Below are positions 35,488-44,586 of a DNA stretch of 64,000 nt, piece after piece. Made by a program: the position numbers and the translations under genes. Source of the stretch: Sulfobacillus thermosulfidooxidans (lineage in GTDB: Bacteria; Bacillota; Sulfobacillia; Sulfobacillales; Sulfobacillaceae); contig NZ_LGRO01000001.1 in the NCBI RefSeq assembly GCF_001280565.1, positions 2,914,001 through 2,978,000 of the forward strand, in the 5' to 3' direction. The notes beneath the pieces are model-generated. The model was not told the origin of the DNA, searched no databases, and was given only the letters and a program-made list of their open reading frames with translations. The first letter of the stretch is position 1; every line of letters begins with the position of its first letter.

Positions 35488-36891
35488 ATGGATCAGTTGG
35501 GTTTGGCCCGTCTCCAATTTGGGGTCACCACAGTGTATCATTTCTTGTTTGTTCCCATTACCATTGGATTGGCTTTTCTTATCGCGATAATGGAAACGAT
35601 TTATGTCCGAACGGGCAAAGAAGAATATCGACCGCTCATTCAATTTTGGGGTCGGCTATTTTTGATTAACTTTGCTGTAGGGGTTGTAACAGGTTTATTG
35701 CAGGAGTTTCAATTTGGTATGGACTGGGCTAATTATTCCCGGTTTGTGGGAGATATCTTTGGAGCACCTTTGGCTGTCGAAGCATTGTTAGCCTTTTTTA
35801 TGGAATCGACATTCATCGGTGTATGGAATTTCGGATGGGATCGACTGTCGAAAAAAGTGCATTTGCTTGCCATTTGGTTGGTCGCTATCGGCACGATGAC
35901 TTCCGGTTTTTGGATTTTAACGGCGAATTCGTTTATGCAAGAGCCCGTTGGATATCAAATGGTCCATGGAACGGCGCAAATGGTGAGTTTTGGAGCGCTA
36001 TTGACCAATCCTCAGTTATGGGTGGAATTTCCACACACGATTTTGGCGTCGTATTTAACCGCATCGTTCTTTGTTTTGGCGATTAGTTCCTATCAATTAC
36101 TGCGCCATCACTATCCCGATTTATTCAAATTTTCATTTCGACTGGCATCAATTGTGGGATTAATTTCAGCCGTGTTGGTTATTGTTGTGGGGGATTTGCA
36201 AGCAACACACCTTGAAACGTCGCAGCCTATGAAGTTGGCCGCAGCAGAAGCGCTGTGGAATACCACATCGCAGCACGCTCCGTGGAGTGTCTTTGCGATT
36301 GTGGATGCAAAGGCGCAAAAGGATTATGCACAAATTCAAATTCCTGATATGTTGTCTATTTTGGCCTATAAACGTTTAAGTGGTGCCGTGGAAGGCATTC
36401 ATCAAGTGCAAGCCCAATACGTGAAAAAATATGGTCCGGGCAATTATGTGCCGCCTGTAGCTCCTGTTTATTACACGTTCCGTCTGATGATTTTCGCGGG
36501 AACAGCGATGTTAGCGTTAGCGGCCTATGCAGTGTATTTGTTGAAGAAGTCCCGATTTGCTGAAAAACGGTGGTTTCTTCGGGTTTTGGAATGGAGTCTG
36601 GTTCTGCCTTACTTAGCCAATTCTGCGGGATGGATTATGACAGAAGTTGGGCGTCAGCCGTGGGTCGTATATGGTTTACTCAGTACTGCCCATGGGGTAT
36701 CTTCACCCCAAAGTGTTTCAGCAACCGATATTGCATTGTCTCTTAGTGCGTTTGCATTGGTCTACGGATCTATGGCGATCGCCGCGATTTACCTATTTCG
36801 CAAGTACACGTTCATGGGTTTAGATCCCACAACGAATCAACCAGAATCGGTCACGGATAAAGACATTTTACTGGCGGGATCAAAATCATGA
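35488..36891 (+). CDS. cydA: Cytochrome bd quinol oxidase subunit I
   Basis: A 467-residue membrane subunit that carries haems b558, b595 and d and reduces O2 to water at high affinity. 'RLQFGVTTVYHFLFVPITIG' near the N-terminus holds the haem-ligand His (H18). 'GWIMTEVGRQPWVVYG' is the CydA hallmark. The Q-loop is short, as in Gram-positive and cyanide-insensitive forms. The ATG at 35488 is chosen because AAGGAGGGAGAAT stands directly before it; the longer frame has no ribosome site. cydB follows after 40 nt. Confidence 0.95.
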   Translation: MDQLGLARLQFGVTTVYHFLFVPITIGLAFLIAIMETIYVRTGKEEYRPLIQFWGRLFLINFAVGVVTGLLQEFQFGMDWANYSRFVGDIFGAPLAVEALLAFFMESTFIGVWNFGWDRLSKKVHLLAIWLVAIGTMTSGFWILTANSFMQEPVGYQMVHGTAQMVSFGALLTNPQLWVEFPHTILASYLTASFFVLAISSYQLLRHHYPDLFKFSFRLASIVGLISAVLVIVVGDLQATHLETSQPMKLAAAEALWNTTSQHAPWSVFAIVDAKAQKDYAQIQIPDMLSILAYKRLSGAVEGIHQVQAQYVKKYGPGNYVPPVAPVYYTFRLMIFAGTAMLALAAYAVYLLKKSRFAEKRWFLRVLEWSLVLPYLANSAGWIMTEVGRQPWVVYGLLSTAHGVSSPQSVSATDIALSLSAFALVYGSMAIAAIYLFRKYTFMGLDPTTNQPESVTDKDILLAGSKS

Positions 36892-36931
36892 CAGGTAGTA
36901 CTGGTACAAGGGGTACAAGGAGGGATTAGCG

Positions 36932-37933
36932 ATGCTCAATGTATTTTGGTTTATTTTAATCGCGGTGCTGTTCGTCGGTTATTTTATTCTCGAGGGATTT
37001 GACTACGGCGTGGGGATGATATATCCCCTAGTCAGTCGAAACGATCATGAACGACGCATGGCCATTAACACCATTGGACCTTTATGGTCTGGCAATGAAG
37101 TGTGGTTGATTACCGCGGGTGGAGCACTATTTGCGGCATTTCCTTTTTGGTATGCCACGCTCTTTAGTGGATTTTATCTGGCCCTGGTATTGATGCTAGT
37201 GGGTTTGATCTTTCGCGGTGTGGCTATTGAATATCGTAGTAAAATGGCCACCGAAAGTTGGCATCGAATCTGGGACATCTTATTAAGGACAGGCAGCTTT
37301 TTGCCGGCGTTGCTCTGGGGAGTCGCGTTCGCCAACTTGCTTCAAGGAGTTCCCATTAATGCCCAGATGAACGATGTCGGTGGCTTTTGGAGTTTACTTA
37401 CGCCTTATACCATATTAGGGGGTGTGCTAAGCCTTCTTCTCTTTCTGGCACAGGGAGCGTCTTTTTTAACGTTGAAGACGACTGGAGAATTGCGCGCTGC
37501 GTCATTACGTATGGCAAAAACCTTGTTAACATCAGTCTTGATTGTGGCTCTGGCGTTTGGGATATGGACGGCAAATTTACCGACGCTTGATCACCGGGCA
37601 ACTTACGACCTTTTGACGGGACTTGGATGGCTAAGTCTGTTTGCTGCACGGTGGATGATACAAAACCGCCAACAATGGGCATTTTTACTGCAATCTCTCA
37701 TGATTGCACTGAGTACTTCGGGATTTTTTGTTGGTTTGTTTCCGCATGTTATGATTTCAAGTGTTTCCTCTCACGACGACTTAACGATTTATAACGCGGC
37801 AGCTAATCCTTATACATTGCATGTCATGACCATCGTCGCATTGACCATGGTTCCCATCGTCCTCGCTTATCAAGTGTGGACATACTGGGTTTTTCGTAAA
37901 CGCATAACGCCACAAGAACATTTAGAATATTAA
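36932..37933 (+). CDS. cydB: Cytochrome bd quinol oxidase subunit II
   Basis: A 333-residue membrane subunit, partner of CydA. The N-terminal 'EGFDYGVGMIYPL' and 'NEVWLITAGGALFAAFP' are the family signatures, and eight to nine helices are predicted. ACAAGGAGGGA precedes the ATG at the proper distance. The pair would support respiration at low oxygen or when NO blocks other oxidases. No cydCD assembly transporter follows in this window. Confidence 0.95.
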   Translation: MLNVFWFILIAVLFVGYFILEGFDYGVGMIYPLVSRNDHERRMAINTIGPLWSGNEVWLITAGGALFAAFPFWYATLFSGFYLALVLMLVGLIFRGVAIEYRSKMATESWHRIWDILLRTGSFLPALLWGVAFANLLQGVPINAQMNDVGGFWSLLTPYTILGGVLSLLLFLAQGASFLTLKTTGELRAASLRMAKTLLTSVLIVALAFGIWTANLPTLDHRATYDLLTGLGWLSLFAARWMIQNRQQWAFLLQSLMIALSTSGFFVGLFPHVMISSVSSHDDLTIYNAAANPYTLHVMTIVALTMVPIVLAYQVWTYWVFRKRITPQEHLEY

Positions 37934-38063
37934 AAGACAGGTTATTACGTCTTGGGCGGTTCGTGATGAAATGCTCAAGGATTTTAACCCGGTCAACGTA
38001 AAGGGATTGGGCGATTGAGGTAATGATAGGGTTGCTTAACACGTAGAGAAAGAGGTGGCCAGA

Positions 38064-38405
38064 ATGAACGAGGAGCACAGGCACGCAAAAGGCAAATGGG
38101 AATCTTTCGATCCCGAAGAAATTCCGCCAATTGAAGATGATTTACCTCCGGGAGCACACCGCACGCCACCCAAAGGGTATCCTCTTGATCGGAATCAATA
38201 CGCTATTCCAGCATGGTATGCTTTACCAATTGATACGCCAGAACATGCTCGAAATGCGGCTAGCCGTTTTCCTCAAATGGATGTCTATGATCAATTGGGG
38301 CGCGCGGCAAAAGAGCGGATTTGGCGGCGCATTGTGGATGCCGAACGGGTGTTTGGGATTGAACCTAGCCGTGAAGTGTTAGAGCGTGCCGGATATTCAG
38401 AATGA
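38064..38405 (+). CDS. Conserved small protein of unknown function
   Basis: A 113-residue soluble, charged protein. 'DRNQYAIPAWYALPIDTPEH' and 'ARNAASRF' followed by 'AKERIWRRIVDAERVFGIEP' resemble a motif found in small proteins of phages and bacteria, where a 'YAxP...PIDTxEHxRxA' block precedes a helical part. I do not recognise a function. The ATG at 38064 is preferred over the GTG at 38055 because AGAGGTGG lies in front of it. It follows cydB by 130 nt and ends with its own terminator. Confidence 0.6.
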   Translation: MNEEHRHAKGKWESFDPEEIPPIEDDLPPGAHRTPPKGYPLDRNQYAIPAWYALPIDTPEHARNAASRFPQMDVYDQLGRAAKERIWRRIVDAERVFGIEPSREVLERAGYSE

Positions 38406-38423
38406 AATAAGTTGAAGGATTGG

Positions 38424-38468
38424 AGCGTCCGTCGCCACCTATTATGGCCGGTCGGACGCTTTTGTTTT
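38424..38468 (+). terminator. Terminator after the small protein gene
   Basis: AGCGTCCG (38424-38431) and CGGACGCT (38453-38460) form the stem, followed by TTTTGTTTT. Confidence 0.8.
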
Positions 38469-38601
38469 GCATCAAACGTCGGCAGCATCTTTTAGGGCTT
38501 TATCATAAATCTCATGGAGTTAAATGCATTGGGACATGATGATGTGCAATAAATATCGTATAAAACGATAATTGAAATGTGAGATATTTCGGGAGCGCCG
38601 T

Positions 38602-39633
38602 ATGCTGATACGGATATTTAAATTCTTTGGGATAATTGCCATCCTCTTCACGGGTCTGGGTATTTGGATGGAGTATTCATTAACAACGTGGATTGTGGGG
38701 AGTATTCTCTGGTTTGCTCTTCTCTGTGGCAGTATTTATTATGTTTACAATTATGCAATGCGGTGGTATATAGAGCGATCCGAACCAGAAAGTGCCGAAT
38801 CCAATCCCCTTGCTGCGGCTAATCTTTTTTATGAAACGGTCCATTTGAAAAGTGAGAATGGTTCCCCAATCGAAGGATGGTATATCCCGGCACGTCCAGA
38901 CGATGGATCGCAAGATCCGGCATTGACAGGTCCGGTTGTCATTTATTCTCATGGCTTCGGTAACTCTCGTGAATTGGCTAAAGACGTCACATATCGACAA
39001 ATGGTTCGACTTCATCATGAAGGTTACGCTATCCTGACTTTTGATTATCCTTATGGAAATAGACCTGGTGCCCATAAAGTATCAGCGGGCGTCTTAGAGA
39101 GTCTCGATTTGAAGGCCGCTATCGATTTTGCACGACATCAAAAGGGTCATCACTTTGTAATCGTCTGGGGTTTTTCTTATGGGGCAGGAGTGGCTTTATT
39201 GTTAGCCATAAATGCGCCGCATCATGGTATGGATGCTTTAGTTTGTGATTCGGCGTTTATTCCCCGTGAAAGAGTACTGGAACACATGCTAGAACGGTTT
39301 GCCGGATTACCTCGGTGGTTGTCTCGGCTGTTGTTGCCACATTTCTGGAAGAAGTTTTTAGGAGACAAATGGGAGCATCATCCCATTGAAGGTGTATTAG
39401 ACACGGATTTTCGCATTCCTATCTTGCTTCTTCATGGAACCGATGACCAGGATGCTCCGTTTACAGTTATGGAAGAATTGGCGACACGTCAAAGCCATAC
39501 CCAATTTCTTTGGATCCCGGTTCGTCATGGTCATCACATGGAATTACAAGACGTGTTAGGAGAAGAGGAGTACAACACCATGATTATACATTGGATAGCG
39601 ACGCAATATGTTTTGTCAGGTCTTTCAAGGTGA
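38602..39633 (+). CDS. Membrane-anchored alpha/beta hydrolase
   Basis: A 343-residue protein. Two hydrophobic helices (about residues 5-25 and 30-55) anchor it, and the rest is an alpha/beta-hydrolase. The oxyanion region is 'VIYSHGFGNSRE', the nucleophile elbow 'WGFSYGAG', the acid 'GTDDQDAP' and the catalytic His 'VRHGHHME'. The fold matches YqkD/BAAT-like esterases and peptidases of Firmicutes; the substrate is unknown. The ATG at 38602 with GGGAG 10 nt upstream is chosen over an in-frame TTG at 38572. Confidence 0.75.
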   Translation: MLIRIFKFFGIIAILFTGLGIWMEYSLTTWIVGSILWFALLCGSIYYVYNYAMRWYIERSEPESAESNPLAAANLFYETVHLKSENGSPIEGWYIPARPDDGSQDPALTGPVVIYSHGFGNSRELAKDVTYRQMVRLHHEGYAILTFDYPYGNRPGAHKVSAGVLESLDLKAAIDFARHQKGHHFVIVWGFSYGAGVALLLAINAPHHGMDALVCDSAFIPRERVLEHMLERFAGLPRWLSRLLLPHFWKKFLGDKWEHHPIEGVLDTDFRIPILLLHGTDDQDAPFTVMEELATRQSHTQFLWIPVRHGHHMELQDVLGEEEYNTMIIHWIATQYVLSGLSR

Positions 39634-39737
39634 TAATAATATATCGGATTTTATGGGATATCTTTTTCGTATCACGGCAAAGGATGAACGACAAAGCCAA
39701 GAGACTATTCGCTCTTGGCCAGAATTATGAGATGTCT

Positions 39738-39968
39738 TTATTTTTTGTGTACGAGGACGTTAAAGGTTTGATAATTGTTTTCGAACGTAATTGACTCAAA
39801 ATCGACTTGACCGGAAAATCCTTCAATGGTTTTTGGAATAGCCGTCCAAAAGTCTTCATGTTGAATAACTATAATGGCTGACTCTCCTGTTTGAAGTTGA
39901 TTGACTGCTTCCGCAATCCGTGGGCGTCTTTCGCTTGCGGGAAGCCCTTTTAAATCTAATACGACCAT
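39738..39968 (-). CDS. DUF2249-like small protein
   Basis: A 76-residue protein starting 'MVVLDLKGLPASERRPRIAE', the typical DUF2249 opening (hydrophobic strand, then LP and ER), followed by 'LQTGESAIIVIQHED'. The start ATG at 39968 is fixed by AAGGAG 8 nt upstream; the longer frame to 39989 overlaps that ribosome site. The third DUF2249-type protein in the window. No operon partner; its function is unknown. Confidence 0.65.
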   Translation of the reverse strand: MVVLDLKGLPASERRPRIAEAVNQLQTGESAIIVIQHEDFWTAIPKTIEGFSGQVDFESITFENNYQTFNVLVHKK

Positions 39969-40231
39969 AGTCCAGAACTCCTTAATCATGAGGTTTGATG
40001 TGAGAAGATGTCCACGGCTTTTACATTATCGGGAGCGGCAACGAGACACTATGCTTCCCCTGGGGAATTTTCCTCTGGACAACAAGGCGGAGCTGTTCAC
40101 TGTTATTGATCTGTGGGCTTAGCAAAAATTGTCGATCTCTTAAGAGCTAGAAAAGCCTTGCACAATGACTTTAATTACTATAACTTTTATAGTAACACAA
40201 TCACACGGCTTCACCCAGGGAAGGATGCCTC

Positions 40232-41503
40232 ATGCTCACAAAAACAGAGTTCCAAAAATCCGATTACAGTACGCAGCACCAACCCCCCCATCACTCAAGG
40301 TGGGCAGCCCTTTTTTGGATTACGCTTGCCGAATTGCTGGCGATGAGTGTGTGGTTTAGTGCATCCGCTGTAACAAAAACATTACAAGTCGAGTGGCATT
40401 TGTCGGCTACGCTGCTTAGTTGGCTTACAGCTACTGTACAACTTGGCTTTGTCGGAGGTGCTTTAATTAGTGCCACCCTGGGTTTGGCGGATCGCTTTCG
40501 TTTACGTACCTTGATGGCGTGGGGAGCATTCGGCGCTGCAACAACCACCGCGCTTTTGGTAGTTTTTCCTTACGGTGGCTGGGAACCTTTTGCTTTACGC
40601 ATCCTAACGGGAGCCTTTTTGGCTGTTGTCTATCCTACAGCTGTTCAGTGGATTGCGAGGTGGTTTCCCCGCCAACGCGGATTAGCCGTGGGGATTCTCA
40701 TTGGCGGTTTAACAATGGGATCAGCTATGCCTCATTTGCTAGTGGGTTTTCCCTTATTACGGCACTGGCAAGCGGTGTTAATGGGAAGCGCAACACTGGC
40801 TATTATTGCCTGGGGTGTGATTTTGTGGGTGGTTCCAGAACATCCTGGAACCTTTCCTGCGCCCGTATTTCGATGGAACCGCATCGGTGCAGTACTGCGT
40901 GACAGACCGGTGATGTGGGCGAACTTGGGATATTGGGGTCATATGTGGGAACTTTATGCCATGTGGACCTGGTTACCTGTATTTTTTGTTGCCAGTTGGT
41001 CTCGTGATTGGAATGGCAATACTCTGATTGGATTAGCGGGAACGGCCAGTTTTATCGCTATTGGATTGGCCGGATTTGCTGGAGCCCTATTTGGAGGATG
41101 GGCAGCTGACCGCTTTGGCCGAACGCGCGCCACAATGGGAGCCATGACCCTCAGTGGCACGATGGCGATTCTCATTGGATTTACCTTTCACAGGGCGCCT
41201 GCTTGGACATTTCTCATCGCTGTTATTTGGGGCATTACTGTGATTGCCGATTCAGCCCAATTTTCCGCAGCCGTAACAGAATTAAGTGCCCATGATTTGC
41301 AGGGGAGCGCCTTAACCTTGCAAATGGCGGTCGGATTTCTCATTACCATTGGCTCAATTGAATTGGTCGGCATGCTTGAGCCGGTTTGGGGTTGGCATTA
41401 TGTACTGGCGGTTCTTGCAATCGGTCCGGCAATAGGAGTGTGGGCCATGGCGCGATTGAGACGGCGTCCCGAAGCCGTGCGGTTAGCTCAAGGCCGGCGT
41501 TGA
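40232..41503 (+). CDS. Major facilitator superfamily transporter
   Basis: A 423-residue 12-helix MFS protein. 'ADRFRLRTLMAWG' and 'GGWAADRFGRTRATMGAMT' are the two MFS loop motifs. 'RILTGAFLAVVYPTAVQWIARWFP' fits the helix 4-5 region of anion/cyanate-type carriers (NNP/CynX-like). A GGAAGG ribosome site precedes the ATG. It lies upstream of a LysR gene on the same strand with 127 nt between. The substrate is unknown; an anionic compound is plausible. Confidence 0.75.
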   Translation: MLTKTEFQKSDYSTQHQPPHHSRWAALFWITLAELLAMSVWFSASAVTKTLQVEWHLSATLLSWLTATVQLGFVGGALISATLGLADRFRLRTLMAWGAFGAATTTALLVVFPYGGWEPFALRILTGAFLAVVYPTAVQWIARWFPRQRGLAVGILIGGLTMGSAMPHLLVGFPLLRHWQAVLMGSATLAIIAWGVILWVVPEHPGTFPAPVFRWNRIGAVLRDRPVMWANLGYWGHMWELYAMWTWLPVFFVASWSRDWNGNTLIGLAGTASFIAIGLAGFAGALFGGWAADRFGRTRATMGAMTLSGTMAILIGFTFHRAPAWTFLIAVIWGITVIADSAQFSAAVTELSAHDLQGSALTLQMAVGFLITIGSIELVGMLEPVWGWHYVLAVLAIGPAIGVWAMARLRRRPEAVRLAQGRR

Positions 41504-41596
41504 AATTGTCAGCAATAACTGTGATCGGATTCATTTTTGATCAGGATTGATAAACTTTTCCTCATTCGTTGGATTAGGTAAAATATTGCTTGAGAA

Positions 41597-41615
41597 CTAT
41601 GCATTTTTTGCATAG
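41597..41615 (+). promoter_or_regulatory. LysR-type operator upstream of the regulator gene
   Basis: CTATGCA-TTTTT-TGCATAG is a perfect 7-bp inverted repeat containing the T-N11-A pattern of LysR boxes. It lies 16 nt before the LysR ATG, which suggests autoregulation. Confidence 0.6.
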
Positions 41616-41630
41616 GGAAGGACGACCTTA

Positions 41631-42530
41631 ATGACCGATGAGGATCTGCATATTTTTCGCACGATTGCTATGACCGGAAATTTATCCCGTGCGGCCTTGC
41701 TGTTGCAAACCAGTCAACCGACGATTTCTCGTCATTTACAACATCTTGAACAGGAATTAGGCACGACATTAATGGATCGGTCTAGCGGTACTATTCAGTT
41801 GACCCCGGCAGGAATGCAAGTGCTGGAGTTTGCGCAACGGGTTCTGGGGGAATGGGAGGCCTTAAAGCAATCTTTTAATCACTATGAACCTATTAGGGGA
41901 TTCATAGAAATCGCCTCCAGTACGGTGCCTGCGAAAATCCTGGTGTTACCGGCGGTAGCAACTTTTCTGCGTCAATATCCTCACATTCACATCCACGTAT
42001 CCATCATGAATTCCCAGATGGTTTTTCACGCCCTTGAACAGGACCGTGCTGCAATGGGTTTTGTCGGACTTGAACCCCTGTCTAAATCGTGGCGTAGTGA
42101 ATTGATAGGCCGAGACGAAGTGATATTGGTTGTCCCCAATCTGCCACAATATGAAAAATGGTCGACATCCATTCCCTTAAAAGATCTTGCGCAGCTGCCT
42201 TTTGTTCAGCGTAAAGAGGGATCGGGCACTCAACTGACAGCGATTACTGCTTTGAGAGAGCGGGGATTAGAACAGGATTGGCGTGTGGTCTGCGAAGTGG
42301 ATTCTCATGAAGCCTTGATTGAAACGGTGGCCACGGGTATTGGAGTGGGTTTTGCTTCCCGGCAAATTGCGGCAATGATGACTAATCGCCACGTGAGAAT
42401 TCTATCCGTGGAAGGAGGGCCGATATTGCGTCATCTATACTTGATTCGCAAACAGGATATGGATAACGATAGTGCGTCACAGTTATTTCTGCAGCATATT
42501 ATGCAACATGACATCTTGAAAAGCCCTTGA
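41631..42530 (+). CDS. LysR-family transcription regulator
   Basis: A 299-residue LTTR. The N-terminal winged helix has 'NLSRAALLLQTSQPTISRHL' followed by 'QHLEQELGTTLMDR'. The C-terminal effector domain has the 'FVQRKEGSGTQLTA' loop and 'ETVATGIGVGFASRQIA', similar to CysL/CbbR-like members. It probably controls itself and possibly the MFS gene upstream. A GAAGGACGACC ribosome site precedes the ATG. The effector is unknown. Confidence 0.88.
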   Translation: MTDEDLHIFRTIAMTGNLSRAALLLQTSQPTISRHLQHLEQELGTTLMDRSSGTIQLTPAGMQVLEFAQRVLGEWEALKQSFNHYEPIRGFIEIASSTVPAKILVLPAVATFLRQYPHIHIHVSIMNSQMVFHALEQDRAAMGFVGLEPLSKSWRSELIGRDEVILVVPNLPQYEKWSTSIPLKDLAQLPFVQRKEGSGTQLTAITALRERGLEQDWRVVCEVDSHEALIETVATGIGVGFASRQIAAMMTNRHVRILSVEGGPILRHLYLIRKQDMDNDSASQLFLQHIMQHDILKSP

Positions 42531-42573
42531 TGTAACGAATGGGAAGGGTACGCGACCTAATGGGGATTATTGT

Positions 42574-44436
42574 TTAAGGTATTTCAAATAGTGCATGGGA
42601 ACCATTGTCAAAACTCATCCAAGCTTCAGAAGACGATAAGAAATTGACAAAGGACAGGGCTGTGCTCTGGGGAAAAGAAATTTGATTCCAACTCCTTCCG
42701 CCATTGTCTGTCACGAAAATTTTATTGGCAGTCCAAAAATATCCCAGTTGCGGAGAACGGAAAAATAGACCGCGTGGCGGATTTAACGTGGATACAGTAT
42801 CAGGAAGGTTGTAACGAATCCACTGACCCCGAGTATTCTTATGATAGAGAAATAACTGTAAAGGATGCTGCATCTTATAAAGAGCAATCGCTTTGGGACT
42901 GGGATGGGACTGGCTAAATTGTGCCGACGCTTGGGACTGCGCCAGGTTCGTCCCTAATGCCCAAATATCATGGGCACGAGGTTCAGCTATCCACTGGGGA
43001 CTGACCGGCCAGTGCAAAATTTGCCAGTGAAATTTTGCGCCAGAATATACTGGGTATCTAAAACGCATCGGAACAAAGCCATGCGGTGTCTTCACCGCAG
43101 CCAAGATCGATTGGGCACTGGTTGTGAGTGTGCTAATGCGGTCATGAGGTAGAGCCGTGATGTGATAAAACGTGCGTCCCTGATTAAGGCTATACCACAA
43201 ATTGCCCTTAAGAGTTGTCATCCATAAGCTATGATGAGGTCCAAAGTCTAGCGTTCCCACTAGTGTAGGAAATTTGTGTTGTATCGACCATGACATGCCG
43301 TCATTGTGGCTGATTAAAAGATCGGATTGGTAACTTTGAGTGCTAATGCCTACGCCCATATGGGAAGTCAATACTATCGGTCCATTAGGAGTTACGGGAG
43401 GATAAATGGCGGACCAGGTTTTCCCTCTATTGCTGGTTCGCCATAACATATTCATCCCTTGAAAAGAGGAAAGAACGAACCCGGTTGGGGGTGAGGGAAA
43501 TGATATCGAGAGAATGATTTGATTACCAGGCACAAAATTTTTCGACCAAACCGGTGTGAATTGACGTCCTCCATCCCTTGTCATCAAGATTGGCCCACGG
43601 ATTAATGGCAAATAGCCGACAAGATGGCTGAGGAAAAGAAGACCGGCTCCTTCTCCATCTACATACCCCGTTAAAGGAATAGGGGGATGTGATAACGGCA
43701 TGGATAAAGATCCTGTACTGGCTAACAATTGCCAGGTTTGACCTCCATCATGAGTGGAATACAAGGATTTGCTTTCAGCTCCAGCTCCCATTTGGTGTCC
43801 TACTAAAAGCCAACCGGTATGGGCTGTAAGAAAATCCACGGCATTTATCAGGATGCCTGGATGGTTAAGTGGTGAATTGAGAGGGAACCAATTTTTTCCT
43901 TCGTTGTTGGTGCGCATTAAATCCGTTGTTAAAGTCTTATAATCCGTTTCGACTATGTATCCAGTGGTCGCCGAAAGAAAATCGGGCGCGCCTAAACTGA
44001 CATCAGAAGGAGCCTGATAAATGAGTTGCCAGGTTTTTCCGCCGTTTAAGGTTTTCATTAATTGATTGGCATTTGAACATGCGGTATCAGAACATGTGGT
44101 TAACCATCCATCTTGAGGATTAAGCATATTGAGGTGAGTGATATGAGGATGATGAAAAATCTGTTGCCAAGTATGGCCACCATTGGTGGTTTGAAATATC
44201 CCGTCAACTGGGCCAATGACCCCAATGGCTTCGCCGTCTTGGACAGTGAAAAATTGCACTGAGGCTAGGGACAGTGTTGCATGTGCAAGGACTGGCCGGA
44301 TACTTGAGGCCGTTTGATTGAGACGAAAGGGCTGAACCTGAAACGATAAGGGTTTAGACATCGAGTGTTTGATGCCACAACTGGCCAAAGTCAGTAAACT
44401 GATACTGCCAAAAATGAGAACCTGCCCACGCTTCAT
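42574..44436 (-). CDS. Lipoprotein with Asp-box (BNR) beta-propeller
   Basis: A 620-residue secreted lipoprotein; the signal peptide ends in lipobox 'LASC'. The body has nine Asp-box motifs: 'TTNGGHTW', 'TLNGGKTW', 'TNNEGKNW', 'THDGGQTW', 'TRDGGRQF', 'TSNRGKTW', 'SHNDGMSW', 'SLNQGRTF' and 'TDNGGRSW'. These are hairpin turns of sialidase-like or Ycf48-like propellers. The usual sialidase arginine triad is not evident, so the protein may be a binding or structural factor on the cell surface. The ATG at 44436 follows GAAGGAGAG; an upstream TTG overlaps that site. It is convergent with the LysR gene. Confidence 0.75.
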   Translation of the reverse strand: MKRGQVLIFGSISLLTLASCGIKHSMSKPLSFQVQPFRLNQTASSIRPVLAHATLSLASVQFFTVQDGEAIGVIGPVDGIFQTTNGGHTWQQIFHHPHITHLNMLNPQDGWLTTCSDTACSNANQLMKTLNGGKTWQLIYQAPSDVSLGAPDFLSATTGYIVETDYKTLTTDLMRTNNEGKNWFPLNSPLNHPGILINAVDFLTAHTGWLLVGHQMGAGAESKSLYSTHDGGQTWQLLASTGSLSMPLSHPPIPLTGYVDGEGAGLLFLSHLVGYLPLIRGPILMTRDGGRQFTPVWSKNFVPGNQIILSISFPSPPTGFVLSSFQGMNMLWRTSNRGKTWSAIYPPVTPNGPIVLTSHMGVGISTQSYQSDLLISHNDGMSWSIQHKFPTLVGTLDFGPHHSLWMTTLKGNLWYSLNQGRTFYHITALPHDRISTLTTSAQSILAAVKTPHGFVPMRFRYPVYSGAKFHWQILHWPVSPQWIAEPRAHDIWALGTNLAQSQASAQFSQSHPSPKAIALYKMQHPLQLFLYHKNTRGQWIRYNLPDTVSTLNPPRGLFFRSPQLGYFWTANKIFVTDNGGRSWNQISFPQSTALSFVNFLSSSEAWMSFDNGSHALFEIP

Positions 44437-44526
44437 TGTTTGACTCTCCTTCAACGACGCCCCACTTCAGTCCTACTTAACTTAACGTAATGCGCGTCAA
44501 AAGGTCACATTTTCAAACAATAAATG

Positions 44527-44552
44527 AGGGTCACCTCGTTTAAGATGACCCT
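44527..44552 (-). terminator. Probable terminator after the disulfide oxidoreductase-like gene
   Basis: AGGGTCA (44527-44533) pairs with TGACCCT (44546-44552). Read on the minus strand it lies 35 nt after the stop; the T-run lies on the far side only, so its strength is uncertain. Confidence 0.4.
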
Positions 44553-44586
44553 ATCAAAAAGCAATCCTTCAGATTGGGAAATTGCC

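Noticed and set aside
38055-38063. GTG start for the small protein after cydB
   Set aside because: The GTG lies inside the probable ribosome site; ATG at 38064 has the right spacing.
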